Source: Akkermansia sp. (GTDB taxonomy: Bacteria; Verrucomicrobiota; Verrucomicrobiia; Verrucomicrobiales; Akkermansiaceae). Taken from it: 39,828 bases of DNA. Made by a program: the position numbers and the translations under genes. The notes under the pieces were generated by a model that was given only the letters and a program-made list of their open reading frames with translations, made no database searches and had not been told where the DNA came from. The DNA is taken from assembly GCA_017477935.1 (NCBI GenBank), contig JAFVIC010000003.1, positions 128,961-168,788 on the forward strand, written 5' to 3'. Positions 24,651 through 32,559 of this stretch are shown in pieces. Every line of letters starts with the position of its first letter. Positions within the stretch are counted from its first letter, which is position 1.

Positions 24651-27600
24651 ATGAAGAAAACACTCACCACACTGCTGCTCAGCCTGCCCCTCACCGCCAC
24701 GGCGGCAGATGCCGATTACTTCGAGTACGCGCTCTACCCCGACTGCCGCAAGCTCACCCCGGCCGAGGTCGACCCTCGCGACTGGTTCCCCGAGGCCACC
24801 CGGAGCGAGCGCGAACGCCTGCGCCAGAACAGCCGCCAGCACTATACCGATGCCCGAGCCATGGCAGAGCGACTGCTGGCCGACCCGCAGGATGAAGCGG
24901 CCTTCTGCACGCTCTGCGACTATGCCAAACACATCAACGCCCTGATAGATGAGTTGACGACCAACTCTCGCGACAACAGAAAAAAACTCGCCACGCTGCT
25001 GAAGTTCAGGCAGATTCACCAGGTTCCGGGCCTGGCAGATGCCCGCTATCTGACCCTGGCCGACAAACCTCGGCAAGAGCTCATCATCCGCCTGCGCGAC
25101 ATGCTGCAAACCAACATGTCGCAAGAGCAGCGCATACGCGAACTCTACTCCATACTCGAGCACGACACACAGCTGAACCACGCCGAAATCGACATCATCT
25201 ACCGCGGCCTGCGTGCCTGGTGCGGGGTGAGTAAAAGTCACCGCCCCGCCGGTGCCGTAGCCCGCTTGTACCTGCGCGAGTTCCGCGGCGGGCGCGAGGT
25301 GCAGCTCTCCTCACCCATGGAGCATAATATCTCAGTGCACTACCCGCACCTGCGGCGCTTCGTTTCCGCAGAGTGTGCCATCAACGGCACCGTGGCCAAG
25401 ATGCTGAGTTTCCACATGGGCTGGAATGATCGCACCCTCAACCGCCTGCTCTGGCGGGCTCCCGAGAAGGCCGCCATACTGGCCCGCCACATGCAGCGCC
25501 CCGGTTACGACCTGTTGGAGCACCAACCTGCCGCCCTGCGCCACTACATGCGCTACTGCGGCATTGCCCGGTACCGCAAACTGCCACTCGAGGTACCGGA
25601 GTGCTGCACCACCGCGCTGGATGCACACCAGCAACCGACCGGAGCAGATGCCGCGCGCCTGGTAAGAGAGCAGGCGAAGGAACTGCCCGCACCGCTGGCA
25701 CCTCTCATCCCCCGCTGCCTGCTGGCGCTGGGACAGCGCGAACTGAACATCTGGCAACCGGTCACCGTCACCCCGCATACAGCCATATCACCGGTCTGGC
25801 CCGATGCCTCTGCCGTACAGCTGCCCCAGTGGCGCAATGAGCTGCTGGGATTAACCGCCGGGCAAGATGTGAAAACCGCTATCACTCAGGAACTGCAGCA
25901 GCTCACCAACCACATCGAAACCGTGAAAAAACACCACGGTACCGGCTACCTGCTGGCAGCAGCTCTGCATGAGTGTGAGCGAGTGCGCCCTAACCGGCAA
26001 GACCTCATCACCCCGGTTTATGTGCGCATAGCCCTGCGCTTCGAGCAAGATGGCGTAACCCTCAGCTACCTGCCCGATGACGACAGCTTCTCCATCGACA
26101 GCGAGGACGGCGACTTCCTCCCCGAACCGCTGCTCAACACCGCCCTGCACCTCATCCCCCAGCACCTGCACCGCCTCACCCTGCAACTGGCACTGCTCGA
26201 AAAGCAAGGGCGCACCAACGAGCTGGAGCGCACCTGCCGCGACCTGGCGCGAGTGCTCAACCGCAGTAACCTCTGGCCGCTCATCATCTGCCAGCGCGAG
26301 CTGCGCGGCTTCAGCACCCGCGCCCTGCTCACCCTCTTTGCTCACTATGAGGGGGAAGATGACGCCCTGTTCGACTATGGAGAAGCCATGGGGCTGCGCC
26401 ATGAAATGAGTATTGCCCGCCTGGGGCATGAGGATGACCTGGGGGAAAACCTGGTGCGCGCCGCCGTCATCAGCGGAGCGCTACCCGCTACGGCAGAGGA
26501 ACGGCAGGCCGCTATCGAGGCATTCATGACCATGGCGAAAGAACACGCGCACGACCACTCACCCCGCCTGACAGGCGAAGTGCTGCTGCACCTGCTGCGC
26601 TGGGGCGTGGCCGAGCCGCTCATGCAGTGGCAGGACTGCCCGGCCCGCTACTTCCGCGGGCGTTACGCCACCAATGGGCTGCGGCTCATCCGCGCCCACC
26701 TGCAGAGTGGCAACCGACAGGCCGCCGAGCAATTACTCGCCGCCATGGGGGCAGATGCCGATACTGACACCACACCCGCTTACCGTCTGGCCGCCGCTCT
26801 GCTCGCACAAGATGCCGCCACCGCCGAGCGCCTGCGCAAAGACGCGCTGCTGCTGGCCATGCTCCACCGCTACATCGACTATACCACCTATGCCGACTAT
26901 CTGTCAGAACTCGCCGTGGAGGGCGACCCACAGAACTACATCATGCGCGCCGAACTCATGTTCAGCAACGGCCGCGCCGCCGGGCTGAGTCCCGAGCTGG
27001 GGTTCTGCTACGCACGGAACGGGCGCTGGGCAGCCGCACATTTCGTGTTCGAATACATGCTCACACAGGGGCTCACTACCATCACCCCCTACGGTACAGT
27101 CCCGGATCAGGCACACATGTACTACTACCGGGCATTCGCCGATATATGTCGCAGCAAAGCGGAGAATACACCGGAACGTGCCCAACAGGCCCTCGCTGCT
27201 CTGGCCGGCACACCGGCGGAGCCCATAGCCGCGGAACTGGCAAGCTTGCCTGCCGATTCGGGCGCCACCCCCACACAACCCGGGGGCACACAGTCAGGCT
27301 CTGCCCCTGTCGACCTGCTGGCGGCTCTGCCCTCACGCCAATGGAAACTCAAGAATGGCACCACCCTCGAAGGGCAGCTCATCGGTCTGGGGCGCGGCCG
27401 GTTCATCTCCCTGCGCCTGACGGACGGCAGCGCTCGAATCATCCCCATGAAAGATGTCGCTGGTAACGAATTGCCCTACTTCAACAACTGGAGCCGCACC
27501 AACGGCATGCAGACCTGGGAACACCACCCCGCCGAAACCAATCCCGCCTACCGAGTGAAAACCACCGGCCGCCCCGTGGCCGCGATGCCCGATTTTGAGC

Positions 27601-28208
27601 ACGCCGGCTCATGGTACATGGCCGTGGTGGATGAAACCGGCAGCATACACTGGCTGCGCACCTGGGGACTCAAGGGCAAGGCTGCGGAACAGGCCGCCGC
27701 CTTCTGCCGAAACAACGCCAACCGCCTGGCCGCTGAGCTGAACGTGGCAGAAAATCCGCAGCAGGCTATTGAGCTCTCACAGCAGCATGGCTTACCCATT
27801 CTGCTGGTAAGTACCATCTCCCACATGGGGGGATTCAACGACATGGAAGGCCTGGTACAGTACCTGCAATTTCACCCGCAAGCCGCCGGAATCTGGGCGA
27901 AGCAGTACATCATCCTGCCGGTCACCCCGCCCATGGGCAAAGAGCGCCCCCTGCGCTACCCTGAGCAACAGCGCCATGAACTGCTGGAACTTGAGCGCGT
28001 GTTCACCCCCGGGGTCACGCCGGAAAACTCGCACACCGGCCGCATGCTCGATGCCTGTCTGAGCAAAAGCGGCAAGATTCACCTCTGCATGCTCAGCCCC
28101 GGGCAGGCATACAGCTACACGCTGGCACCGGACGCCACAGTTGCCCCGGCCGACCTGCTGCGCAACGGCCCTGCGCTCCCCGCCACTGAACAGAAAGATA
28201 AGCCATGA
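24651..28208 (+). CDS. Large secreted protein with SHD1-like and thioredoxin-like C-terminal domains
   Basis: An 1185-residue exported protein; the signal peptide MKKTLTTLLLSLPLTATAA ends near residue 19. Residues 30-870 are largely helical, with paired helices resembling TPR-type solenoids. About residues 892-946 form an SHD1-like domain (RQWKLKNGTTLEGQLIG ... IIPMKDV ... YFNNW), a small beta-barrel common in Verrucomicrobiota and Planctomycetota secreted proteins. The C-terminal part (about 980-1150) includes GLPILLVSTISHMGG followed by a helix and IILPVT, which recalls a thioredoxin fold without a CxxC pair. The end overlaps the PDZ gene start as ATGA. Function unknown; a periplasmic protein-handling role fits the PDZ and FKBP-like neighbours (inference). 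Confidence 0.85.
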   Translation: MKKTLTTLLLSLPLTATAADADYFEYALYPDCRKLTPAEVDPRDWFPEATRSERERLRQNSRQHYTDARAMAERLLADPQDEAAFCTLCDYAKHINALIDELTTNSRDNRKKLATLLKFRQIHQVPGLADARYLTLADKPRQELIIRLRDMLQTNMSQEQRIRELYSILEHDTQLNHAEIDIIYRGLRAWCGVSKSHRPAGAVARLYLREFRGGREVQLSSPMEHNISVHYPHLRRFVSAECAINGTVAKMLSFHMGWNDRTLNRLLWRAPEKAAILARHMQRPGYDLLEHQPAALRHYMRYCGIARYRKLPLEVPECCTTALDAHQQPTGADAARLVREQAKELPAPLAPLIPRCLLALGQRELNIWQPVTVTPHTAISPVWPDASAVQLPQWRNELLGLTAGQDVKTAITQELQQLTNHIETVKKHHGTGYLLAAALHECERVRPNRQDLITPVYVRIALRFEQDGVTLSYLPDDDSFSIDSEDGDFLPEPLLNTALHLIPQHLHRLTLQLALLEKQGRTNELERTCRDLARVLNRSNLWPLIICQRELRGFSTRALLTLFAHYEGEDDALFDYGEAMGLRHEMSIARLGHEDDLGENLVRAAVISGALPATAEERQAAIEAFMTMAKEHAHDHSPRLTGEVLLHLLRWGVAEPLMQWQDCPARYFRGRYATNGLRLIRAHLQSGNRQAAEQLLAAMGADADTDTTPAYRLAAALLAQDAATAERLRKDALLLAMLHRYIDYTTYADYLSELAVEGDPQNYIMRAELMFSNGRAAGLSPELGFCYARNGRWAAAHFVFEYMLTQGLTTITPYGTVPDQAHMYYYRAFADICRSKAENTPERAQQALAALAGTPAEPIAAELASLPADSGATPTQPGGTQSGSAPVDLLAALPSRQWKLKNGTTLEGQLIGLGRGRFISLRLTDGSARIIPMKDVAGNELPYFNNWSRTNGMQTWEHHPAETNPAYRVKTTGRPVAAMPDFEHAGSWYMAVVDETGSIHWLRTWGLKGKAAEQAAAFCRNNANRLAAELNVAENPQQAIELSQQHGLPILLVSTISHMGGFNDMEGLVQYLQFHPQAAGIWAKQYIILPVTPPMGKERPLRYPEQQRHELLELERVFTPGVTPENSHTGRMLDACLSKSGKIHLCMLSPGQAYSYTLAPDATVAPADLLRNGPALPATEQKDKP

Positions 28209-28906
28209 ACTCCCACACCCTCATAGCCGCCGCCCTCATGCTGCTGCCCGTACAGGCAGCCCCCGCCCTGCTGGGAGTGCGCGCTGAACCAACCGCCCCG
28301 GCAGTACAGCAAGTCTTTGCCCGGCACATACCGGCCGGTACCGGTCTGACGGTACACCGACTCACGCCCGGCACTCCGGCAGCAGAGCATTTACGCCCCG
28401 GAGATGTGCTGCTGCTGGCAGACGGCACCACTTTGCACACACCGCAGGATTTGGCTGACATCGTGGCACACAAACAGGCAGGCGATTCGCTGAACCTGCG
28501 CCTGCTGCGCAACGGCGCCCCGCTGGAACTGAGCCTCACCCTCAGCGCCCGCCCGGAACAACCCACCCTCAGTGCAGAACAGCAGATCAGCCTCAACCGC
28601 CTGCTGTTGCTGCTGGTACCAATGGGAAATAGCGTAGTCGATGTACCGGCCGTGCGCCGACAGTTACTTGAGCTCAGTGCAAACGGGCTCGCGCAGAAAG
28701 ATGAATATGCGACCTGCACCCTGTACCTGCGCCATGAGCAGTACATGATTACCATCACCTCCACCGAACGCAGCCTGACCATCATCAGCACTCACCCCGA
28801 AGTGCCGGATGCCCGCCTGCGCGCCGATTACTACAGGCGCGATACCGAGCGCCTGCCCGAAAAACTGGAGCAACTGCTCCTCAACTCTGAATATTATCGC
28901 CCATGA
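28205..28906 (+). CDS. Secreted PDZ-domain protein
   Basis: A 233-residue exported protein: signal peptide (MNSHTLIAAALMLLPVQA), then a PDZ domain (about 35-120) with LTPGTPAAEHLRPGDVLL, the typical carboxylate-loop and core strand, and a C-terminal domain of about 100 residues beginning LSAEQQISLNRLL. PDZ domains bind C-terminal or exposed peptide strands. No protease domain is attached, so it is a stand-alone adaptor. It has the same architecture as the PDZ protein of the ECF sigma operon (30380-31111). Both ends overlap neighbours by ATGA, so it is translationally coupled to both. Confidence 0.88.
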   Translation: MNSHTLIAAALMLLPVQAAPALLGVRAEPTAPAVQQVFARHIPAGTGLTVHRLTPGTPAAEHLRPGDVLLLADGTTLHTPQDLADIVAHKQAGDSLNLRLLRNGAPLELSLTLSARPEQPTLSAEQQISLNRLLLLLVPMGNSVVDVPAVRRQLLELSANGLAQKDEYATCTLYLRHEQYMITITSTERSLTIISTHPEVPDARLRADYYRRDTERLPEKLEQLLLNSEYYRP

Positions 28907-30192
28907 AATATCATCTCCTCCTTTTTCCCATCGCTGCTGCTGTATGTCCGGCAGCTCAGGAACCACCGTCACCCACCGGAACGGTGGAACAATTTGAACA
29001 CGCCCGGCTGGAATATGATGCCATGCAGACCCTGCTGCGCATCAAATCTGCCCTCACGACTGAAGATGACTCCCTGCTGCCCCCGGTCAATCGCGAGTTG
29101 TTCCTGGGCGGATTCCGCGAGCAACTGGCAGCCGGAGGCGATTTCCCCTTCGAGCGCCTCATCGAACACAGCAAAAAACGCTCCCTCTTTATTGACAATC
29201 AAATCAAAGCAGCTGATTTCCTCACCCCGCACGCCGCACAAGAGGGCGTAACCACCCTGCCGGGCGGCCTGCAATACGCCACCTGTACCTCGCCGGAACC
29301 GGAGCTCAACTACCGGGCGCGCCGCGCCCACTGCCTGCTGGCAAGCATACCCGGCACCCGCCTGAGCCTGCATGTGAGCGGCACCCCCACCGCGGTGGAT
29401 GACGCTCTGTACGAAGCCCCCCGCGGCATTGCCTGGCAATTCCTGCTGCCCGTTAAGCTGCTGGATGAAGTGGACGCCGCCCCGCTACGCAAAGCGGGAA
29501 TCCACACGGTCGAGATACTCGCCGTGCGCGAAAGCCTGAGCGATGAACTGCGCGAGCAGGCTCGTGCCTATTTTGCTGCACGCACCCCGGCCCTGCCGGA
29601 AATCAAGTTCGAAACAGCAGAGCTGCACGCCGAGCGCTCCCGGCTCATGGGCATGCTGGCAGCCCACGTCATCGATGAGCCATCAGAACTCCTCATTACC
29701 AAAGTAGAAGAACTACTGACGCGACTCGACACCCCGCGGGAAGAACTGGAGGAAGAATTCGAACAAATCTCTGAGCGCTATTGGAAAGCCCGCGAAGAAC
29801 TGCGCCGCATGCAGCACAGGCAGATTGCTGCCGAAATCATGCAACTGCAGCAACAAACCCCCGGCACCCGTGTGCTGAGCAACGGGCTACTCTGCCGAGC
29901 CATATCCGGCAGCAGCGCCGATATTCCCCTGGCCGAAGCCCGCTACATCGAAGAAGAGGAACTCGGCCCCGAAATGTACCTGCGCGTGCGTGACCGAATC
30001 GTCTACGCGCCGAATGATTTGCCCCGGCAAATACTCGATGTGATGGGCGAAATACCGGCAGGCACCGCCTGGGAGCTCATCCTGCCCCCGGCGCTGCGCA
30101 GCCCGGACAACGAACTGCCGCTGCTCTACCGTATACGCGCCACGCGCCCGCAGCGCCGGGAGAGCCCCCCCATCAGCCCTGATACCATCTGA
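28903..30192 (+). CDS. Secreted protein with two degenerate FKBP-like domains
   Basis: A 429-residue exported protein (signal peptide MKYHLLLFPIAAAVCPAA). After a helical N-terminal region comes GVTTLPGGLQY (115-125), the characteristic entry to the FKBP domain of Mip/FkpA-type prolyl isomerases, and later AWQFLLPVKLLDEVD, matching the FKBP 'WRLYIPPELAYG' strand. A helical region (about 205-315) separates a second copy: LSNGLLCRAI and TAWELILPPALR (about 320-425). Aromatic residues lining the FKBP active site are largely absent, so isomerase activity is doubtful and a chaperone or binding role is more likely. It is the last gene of the operon; a terminator follows. Confidence 0.78.
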   Translation: MKYHLLLFPIAAAVCPAAQEPPSPTGTVEQFEHARLEYDAMQTLLRIKSALTTEDDSLLPPVNRELFLGGFREQLAAGGDFPFERLIEHSKKRSLFIDNQIKAADFLTPHAAQEGVTTLPGGLQYATCTSPEPELNYRARRAHCLLASIPGTRLSLHVSGTPTAVDDALYEAPRGIAWQFLLPVKLLDEVDAAPLRKAGIHTVEILAVRESLSDELREQARAYFAARTPALPEIKFETAELHAERSRLMGMLAAHVIDEPSELLITKVEELLTRLDTPREELEEEFEQISERYWKAREELRRMQHRQIAAEIMQLQQQTPGTRVLSNGLLCRAISGSSADIPLAEARYIEEEELGPEMYLRVRDRIVYAPNDLPRQILDVMGEIPAGTAWELILPPALRSPDNELPLLYRIRATRPQRRESPPISPDTI

Positions 30193-30200
30193 CCCCTCTC

Positions 30201-30222
30201 ACAAGCTCGCAGAGCTTGTTTT
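30201..30222 (+). terminator. Intrinsic terminator after the FKBP-like gene
   Basis: ACAAGCTC and GAGCTTGT form an 8-bp stem with a GCA loop, followed by TTTTC. It ends the 22405-30192 operon. Confidence 0.75.
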
Positions 30223-30224
30223 CA

Positions 30225-30342
30225 CCATGAGGCCGCATGGCCGAACTTAAATAAGCTCACCGGCGAGAGCGGTGAAAACATCGGCTGCGCCGATGTGATG
30301 CAGAAGAACCTGACCGCGCTTACACACGGTCAGGTTCTTCTG
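30225..30342. other. Chain of hairpins between convergent operons
   Basis: Four further inverted repeats follow the terminator: CCATG/CATGG (30225-30240), TCACCG/CGGTGA (30257-30275), ACATCGGC/GCCGATGT (30278-30296) and a perfect 16-bp stem with 10-nt loop (30301-30342; CAGAAGAACCTGACCG). GTTTTCACC (30218-30226) is also complementary to GGTGAAAAC (30271-30279), offering an alternative fold. The last stem may end the minus-strand ECF operon. A REP-like element or a structured RNA are the alternatives. Confidence 0.65.
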
Positions 30343-30379
30343 TTCAGGTGGTTGGGCTACTTCGACTAATACGGGAAAA

Positions 30380-31111
30380 TCATCGTTGCCGCAGGCGCTG
30401 CACCAGGTCATGAGGAAGAGCGGCACGCTCCGCAGGGGTATTGATAGGATATACCACAGGCTCAGACGAAGCGGGGTCCTGCACGGCGAGGAAAAGGTCG
30501 CCGTTACAGCAGCGCAGTTCCACGGCGCCACCGGGGTAATCAAGAGACAAACTCAGCTGCACATCCTGCCCTTGCAACCAGGTAGTACAACCACTCGGCA
30601 CACTGCGGGCGAGGGACAGCAGCTCCATCAAATCAGCCTGCACCTGCTGCGTATTCATGCGGTGGGGCAAGCGCGCAAGTTGTATACGCAGGCGGCTGCG
30701 AGCCTGAGCAAACTGCAGCTGCACCTCAGGTGTAAGCTCAACTTCAGCAACAGGTTTCGCTTCCTCAGATACCGGTTCCGGCCGAGCGGCAAGCTCCACC
30801 AATGTGGTGCGCAGCTCCCCACTGCGGCGGTAACGCACACGCACCACATCCCCCGGAGCATAAGCAGACAACACTTCTTTCAGAGCGGCAGCCTGCGGGG
30901 TAGGTGTACCCTGCACACTCTCAATCACATCCCCGGCCATCAATCCGGCCGCATGCGCCGGAGTATGTTCAGCCACACGACGCACAACCACCCCCTGCCC
31001 GGCGGATTCCCCTGCGGGAACCACACCGAACACCACTGCCCCACCGGCCGCCTGCAACAGGGGCAGGCAGAGCAGCAGCAAGCAGAGGATGGCTGTGTGT
31101 TGTTTCGTCAT
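30380..31111 (-). CDS. Secreted PDZ-domain protein of the ECF sigma operon
   Basis: A 243-residue exported protein: signal peptide (MTKQHTAILCLLLLCLPLLQAAG), PDZ domain (about 28-110) with HTPAHAAGLMAGDVIESV, then a C-terminal domain of about 110 residues starting LTPEVQLQF. The architecture and the start of the C-terminal domain match the PDZ gene at 28205. It is third in a sigma/anti-sigma/PDZ unit with ATGA overlaps, so it may sense misfolded envelope proteins or be the regulon's first product (inference). Confidence 0.87.
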   Translation of the reverse strand: MTKQHTAILCLLLLCLPLLQAAGGAVVFGVVPAGESAGQGVVVRRVAEHTPAHAAGLMAGDVIESVQGTPTPQAAALKEVLSAYAPGDVVRVRYRRSGELRTTLVELAARPEPVSEEAKPVAEVELTPEVQLQFAQARSRLRIQLARLPHRMNTQQVQADLMELLSLARSVPSGCTTWLQGQDVQLSLSLDYPGGAVELRCCNGDLFLAVQDPASSEPVVYPINTPAERAALPHDLVQRLRQR

Positions 31112-31593
31112 ATCACTTCTTCGGGCAGTTGAGAATCTACGGTTGCTTTTACTCGAATCACCAAGCGCGAATTATCAGCGCTCTGCATCACGAAGGTATC
31201 TTGCCGGGTAGCCGGAGCACCGGCAGCTGTGGGGAGTCGGCGGCGTTGCAGTTCAACAGTTCCTGCTGCCACCTGCGGCTCGCTCCACGGTGCCCACCAC
31301 AGTATCGGCATGGTAGTCAACAGCATCGCGACAGCCGCAACGGCACTGCGCCACAGCAGGCGGCGGCGGGAGTGACCGCCCGCCATCTGCTGCAACATAC
31401 GCTGCCGCATGAGCACAGGCGCAGAGGCAGGGCGAAGCTGCTCAAGCAGCTCAGCCTCGAACTCGGCGTCGGCCTGCAGTTCCGTCGACTCCCGCTCCAT
31501 GGCGGCAAGCAGTCGGCAGCGCATGTCAGTTGGCATCGCCGCAGGGGGTAACTCACCGCACAAACGGTGCATTTCTGTCATGTTTTTGTTCAT
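31108..31593 (-). CDS. Probable membrane anti-sigma factor
   Basis: A 161-residue single-pass protein. The cytosolic N-terminal part (1-75) is helical and acidic, followed by basic residues (HSRRRLLWR) and a transmembrane helix (about 80-98). The outer tail is about 60 residues. It overlaps both the ECF sigma gene and the PDZ gene by four bases (ATGA). The anti-sigma role is inferred from position and topology; no zinc-binding HxxxCxxC motif is seen. Confidence 0.78.
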   Translation of the reverse strand: MNKNMTEMHRLCGELPPAAMPTDMRCRLLAAMERESTELQADAEFEAELLEQLRPASAPVLMRQRMLQQMAGGHSRRRLLWRSAVAAVAMLLTTMPILWWAPWSEPQVAAGTVELQRRRLPTAAGAPATRQDTFVMQSADNSRLVIRVKATVDSQLPEEVI

Positions 31594-32186
31594 GATGGCG
31601 GGTTAAGTTCATCTTCTAATTGTTGGCGGAAAATGCGCAGGGCAGCACGGTATCGGCTGGCAACGGTAGCAGAGTTCTCGCCGGTGATATCGGCTATCTC
31701 GCGAAAACTGAGTCCCTGCCACACATGCAGCACAACTACCTCGGCATAGTCGGGGCGCATGCGGCGCAGCACTCGCTCCACACAACGGCGGCGGTGCTCG
31801 CTGTCTGCCGGGCTGCTGAGCCAGGGGGTGAGTTCATAAACAGTCGGTTGTTCAGCGGCGGCAGCCTGAGCTACCGATTGACGGCGATTGCGGGCGCGGG
31901 ACAAGTCAATCGCCGCATTTCGTATGCAACTGATAACGTATGGCACCCACTCGGTCGGCCCCTTGCGAAAATCGCCGCTGCGCACAGCACATACCAGTTT
32001 GACAAGCGCCATCTGCAGCACATCCTCCGCATCGGCCTCGCAGGCCGTACGCTGTCGGGCATAGAGCAACAAGCGGTCGCCGTGCACAGCCAGCCACGCG
32101 CCCCAATCAGGGTCACCCCCTGACTGCACTCCCTCGCTCGCTGTTGATATGTCCGAATTCATCTGCCTACATTCTATAGACGTCAT
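31590..32186 (-). CDS. ECF-type RNA polymerase sigma factor
   Basis: A 198-residue sigma-70-family factor with only regions 2 and 4. Region 2 contains ADAEDVLQMALVKLV and CIRNAAIDLSRARNRR; region 4 contains VVLHVWQGLSFREIADITG and NSATVASRYRAALRIF, a helix-turn-helix that reads the -35 element. ATG 32186 is used; GTG 32189 and ATG 32162 are other possible starts. It is the first gene of a three-gene unit with its likely anti-sigma factor, the usual arrangement for envelope-stress control. No autoregulatory promoter could be assigned with confidence. Confidence 0.93.
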   Translation of the reverse strand: MTSIECRQMNSDISTASEGVQSGGDPDWGAWLAVHGDRLLLYARQRTACEADAEDVLQMALVKLVCAVRSGDFRKGPTEWVPYVISCIRNAAIDLSRARNRRQSVAQAAAAEQPTVYELTPWLSSPADSEHRRRCVERVLRRMRPDYAEVVVLHVWQGLSFREIADITGENSATVASRYRAALRIFRQQLEDELNPPS

Positions 32187-32248
32187 CACGGCGCGTTTTT
32201 ATTAAATAAATATCCGTTTTTTTCCTGCTTTTCATCGCTATTTTACAT

Positions 32249-32277
32249 TTGACACCGAGGAACTGCAACTATATAAT
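32249..32277 (+). promoter_or_regulatory. Perfect-consensus sigma-70 promoter
   Basis: TTGACA (32249-32254), exactly 17 bp, then TATAAT (32272-32277). Transcription should start near 32284, only about six bases before ATG 32290 and at a GTG in the same frame, so the message would be leaderless or nearly so. Confidence 0.88.
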
Positions 32278-32289
32278 GCGCGTGTGGCC

Positions 32290-32517
32290 ATGAACTACCA
32301 TCTATCCTTGCTCCCCGTTATCGCCGCCCTGTTGCTGAGTTGCTGCGCTGAGCGTCAGCTGAATGCCGACCAGGCTGCCGAATATGCCCGCTATGAGCAA
32401 TGGCTCGGCACCGTAGCCGCCAAACTGCGCAGCGCTGCTGCAAAAGCTGCCAAAATAGAAGTCAGTCGGATTTTTCAAATGCGTCGCTACCCCGATTTGG
32501 ACTTGCATGGACAGTGA
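32290..32517 (+). CDS. Small putative lipoprotein
   Basis: A 75-residue protein: MNYHLSLLPVIAALLLSCC is a signal sequence with a lipobox (LLSC), then about 55 charged, helix-forming residues (AERQLNADQAAEYARYEQW). GTG 32284 is an alternative start two codons upstream. It sits directly behind a perfect promoter and 42 bp before the glycosidase gene. Function unknown; its tail ends abruptly, and it could be a remnant of a longer lipoprotein. Confidence 0.6.
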   Translation: MNYHLSLLPVIAALLLSCCAERQLNADQAAEYARYEQWLGTVAAKLRSAAAKAAKIEVSRIFQMRRYPDLDLHGQ

Positions 32518-32559
32518 CATTGTGCTACCCTATGCCGCAGCTAAAATAAGCGAGTTGCC

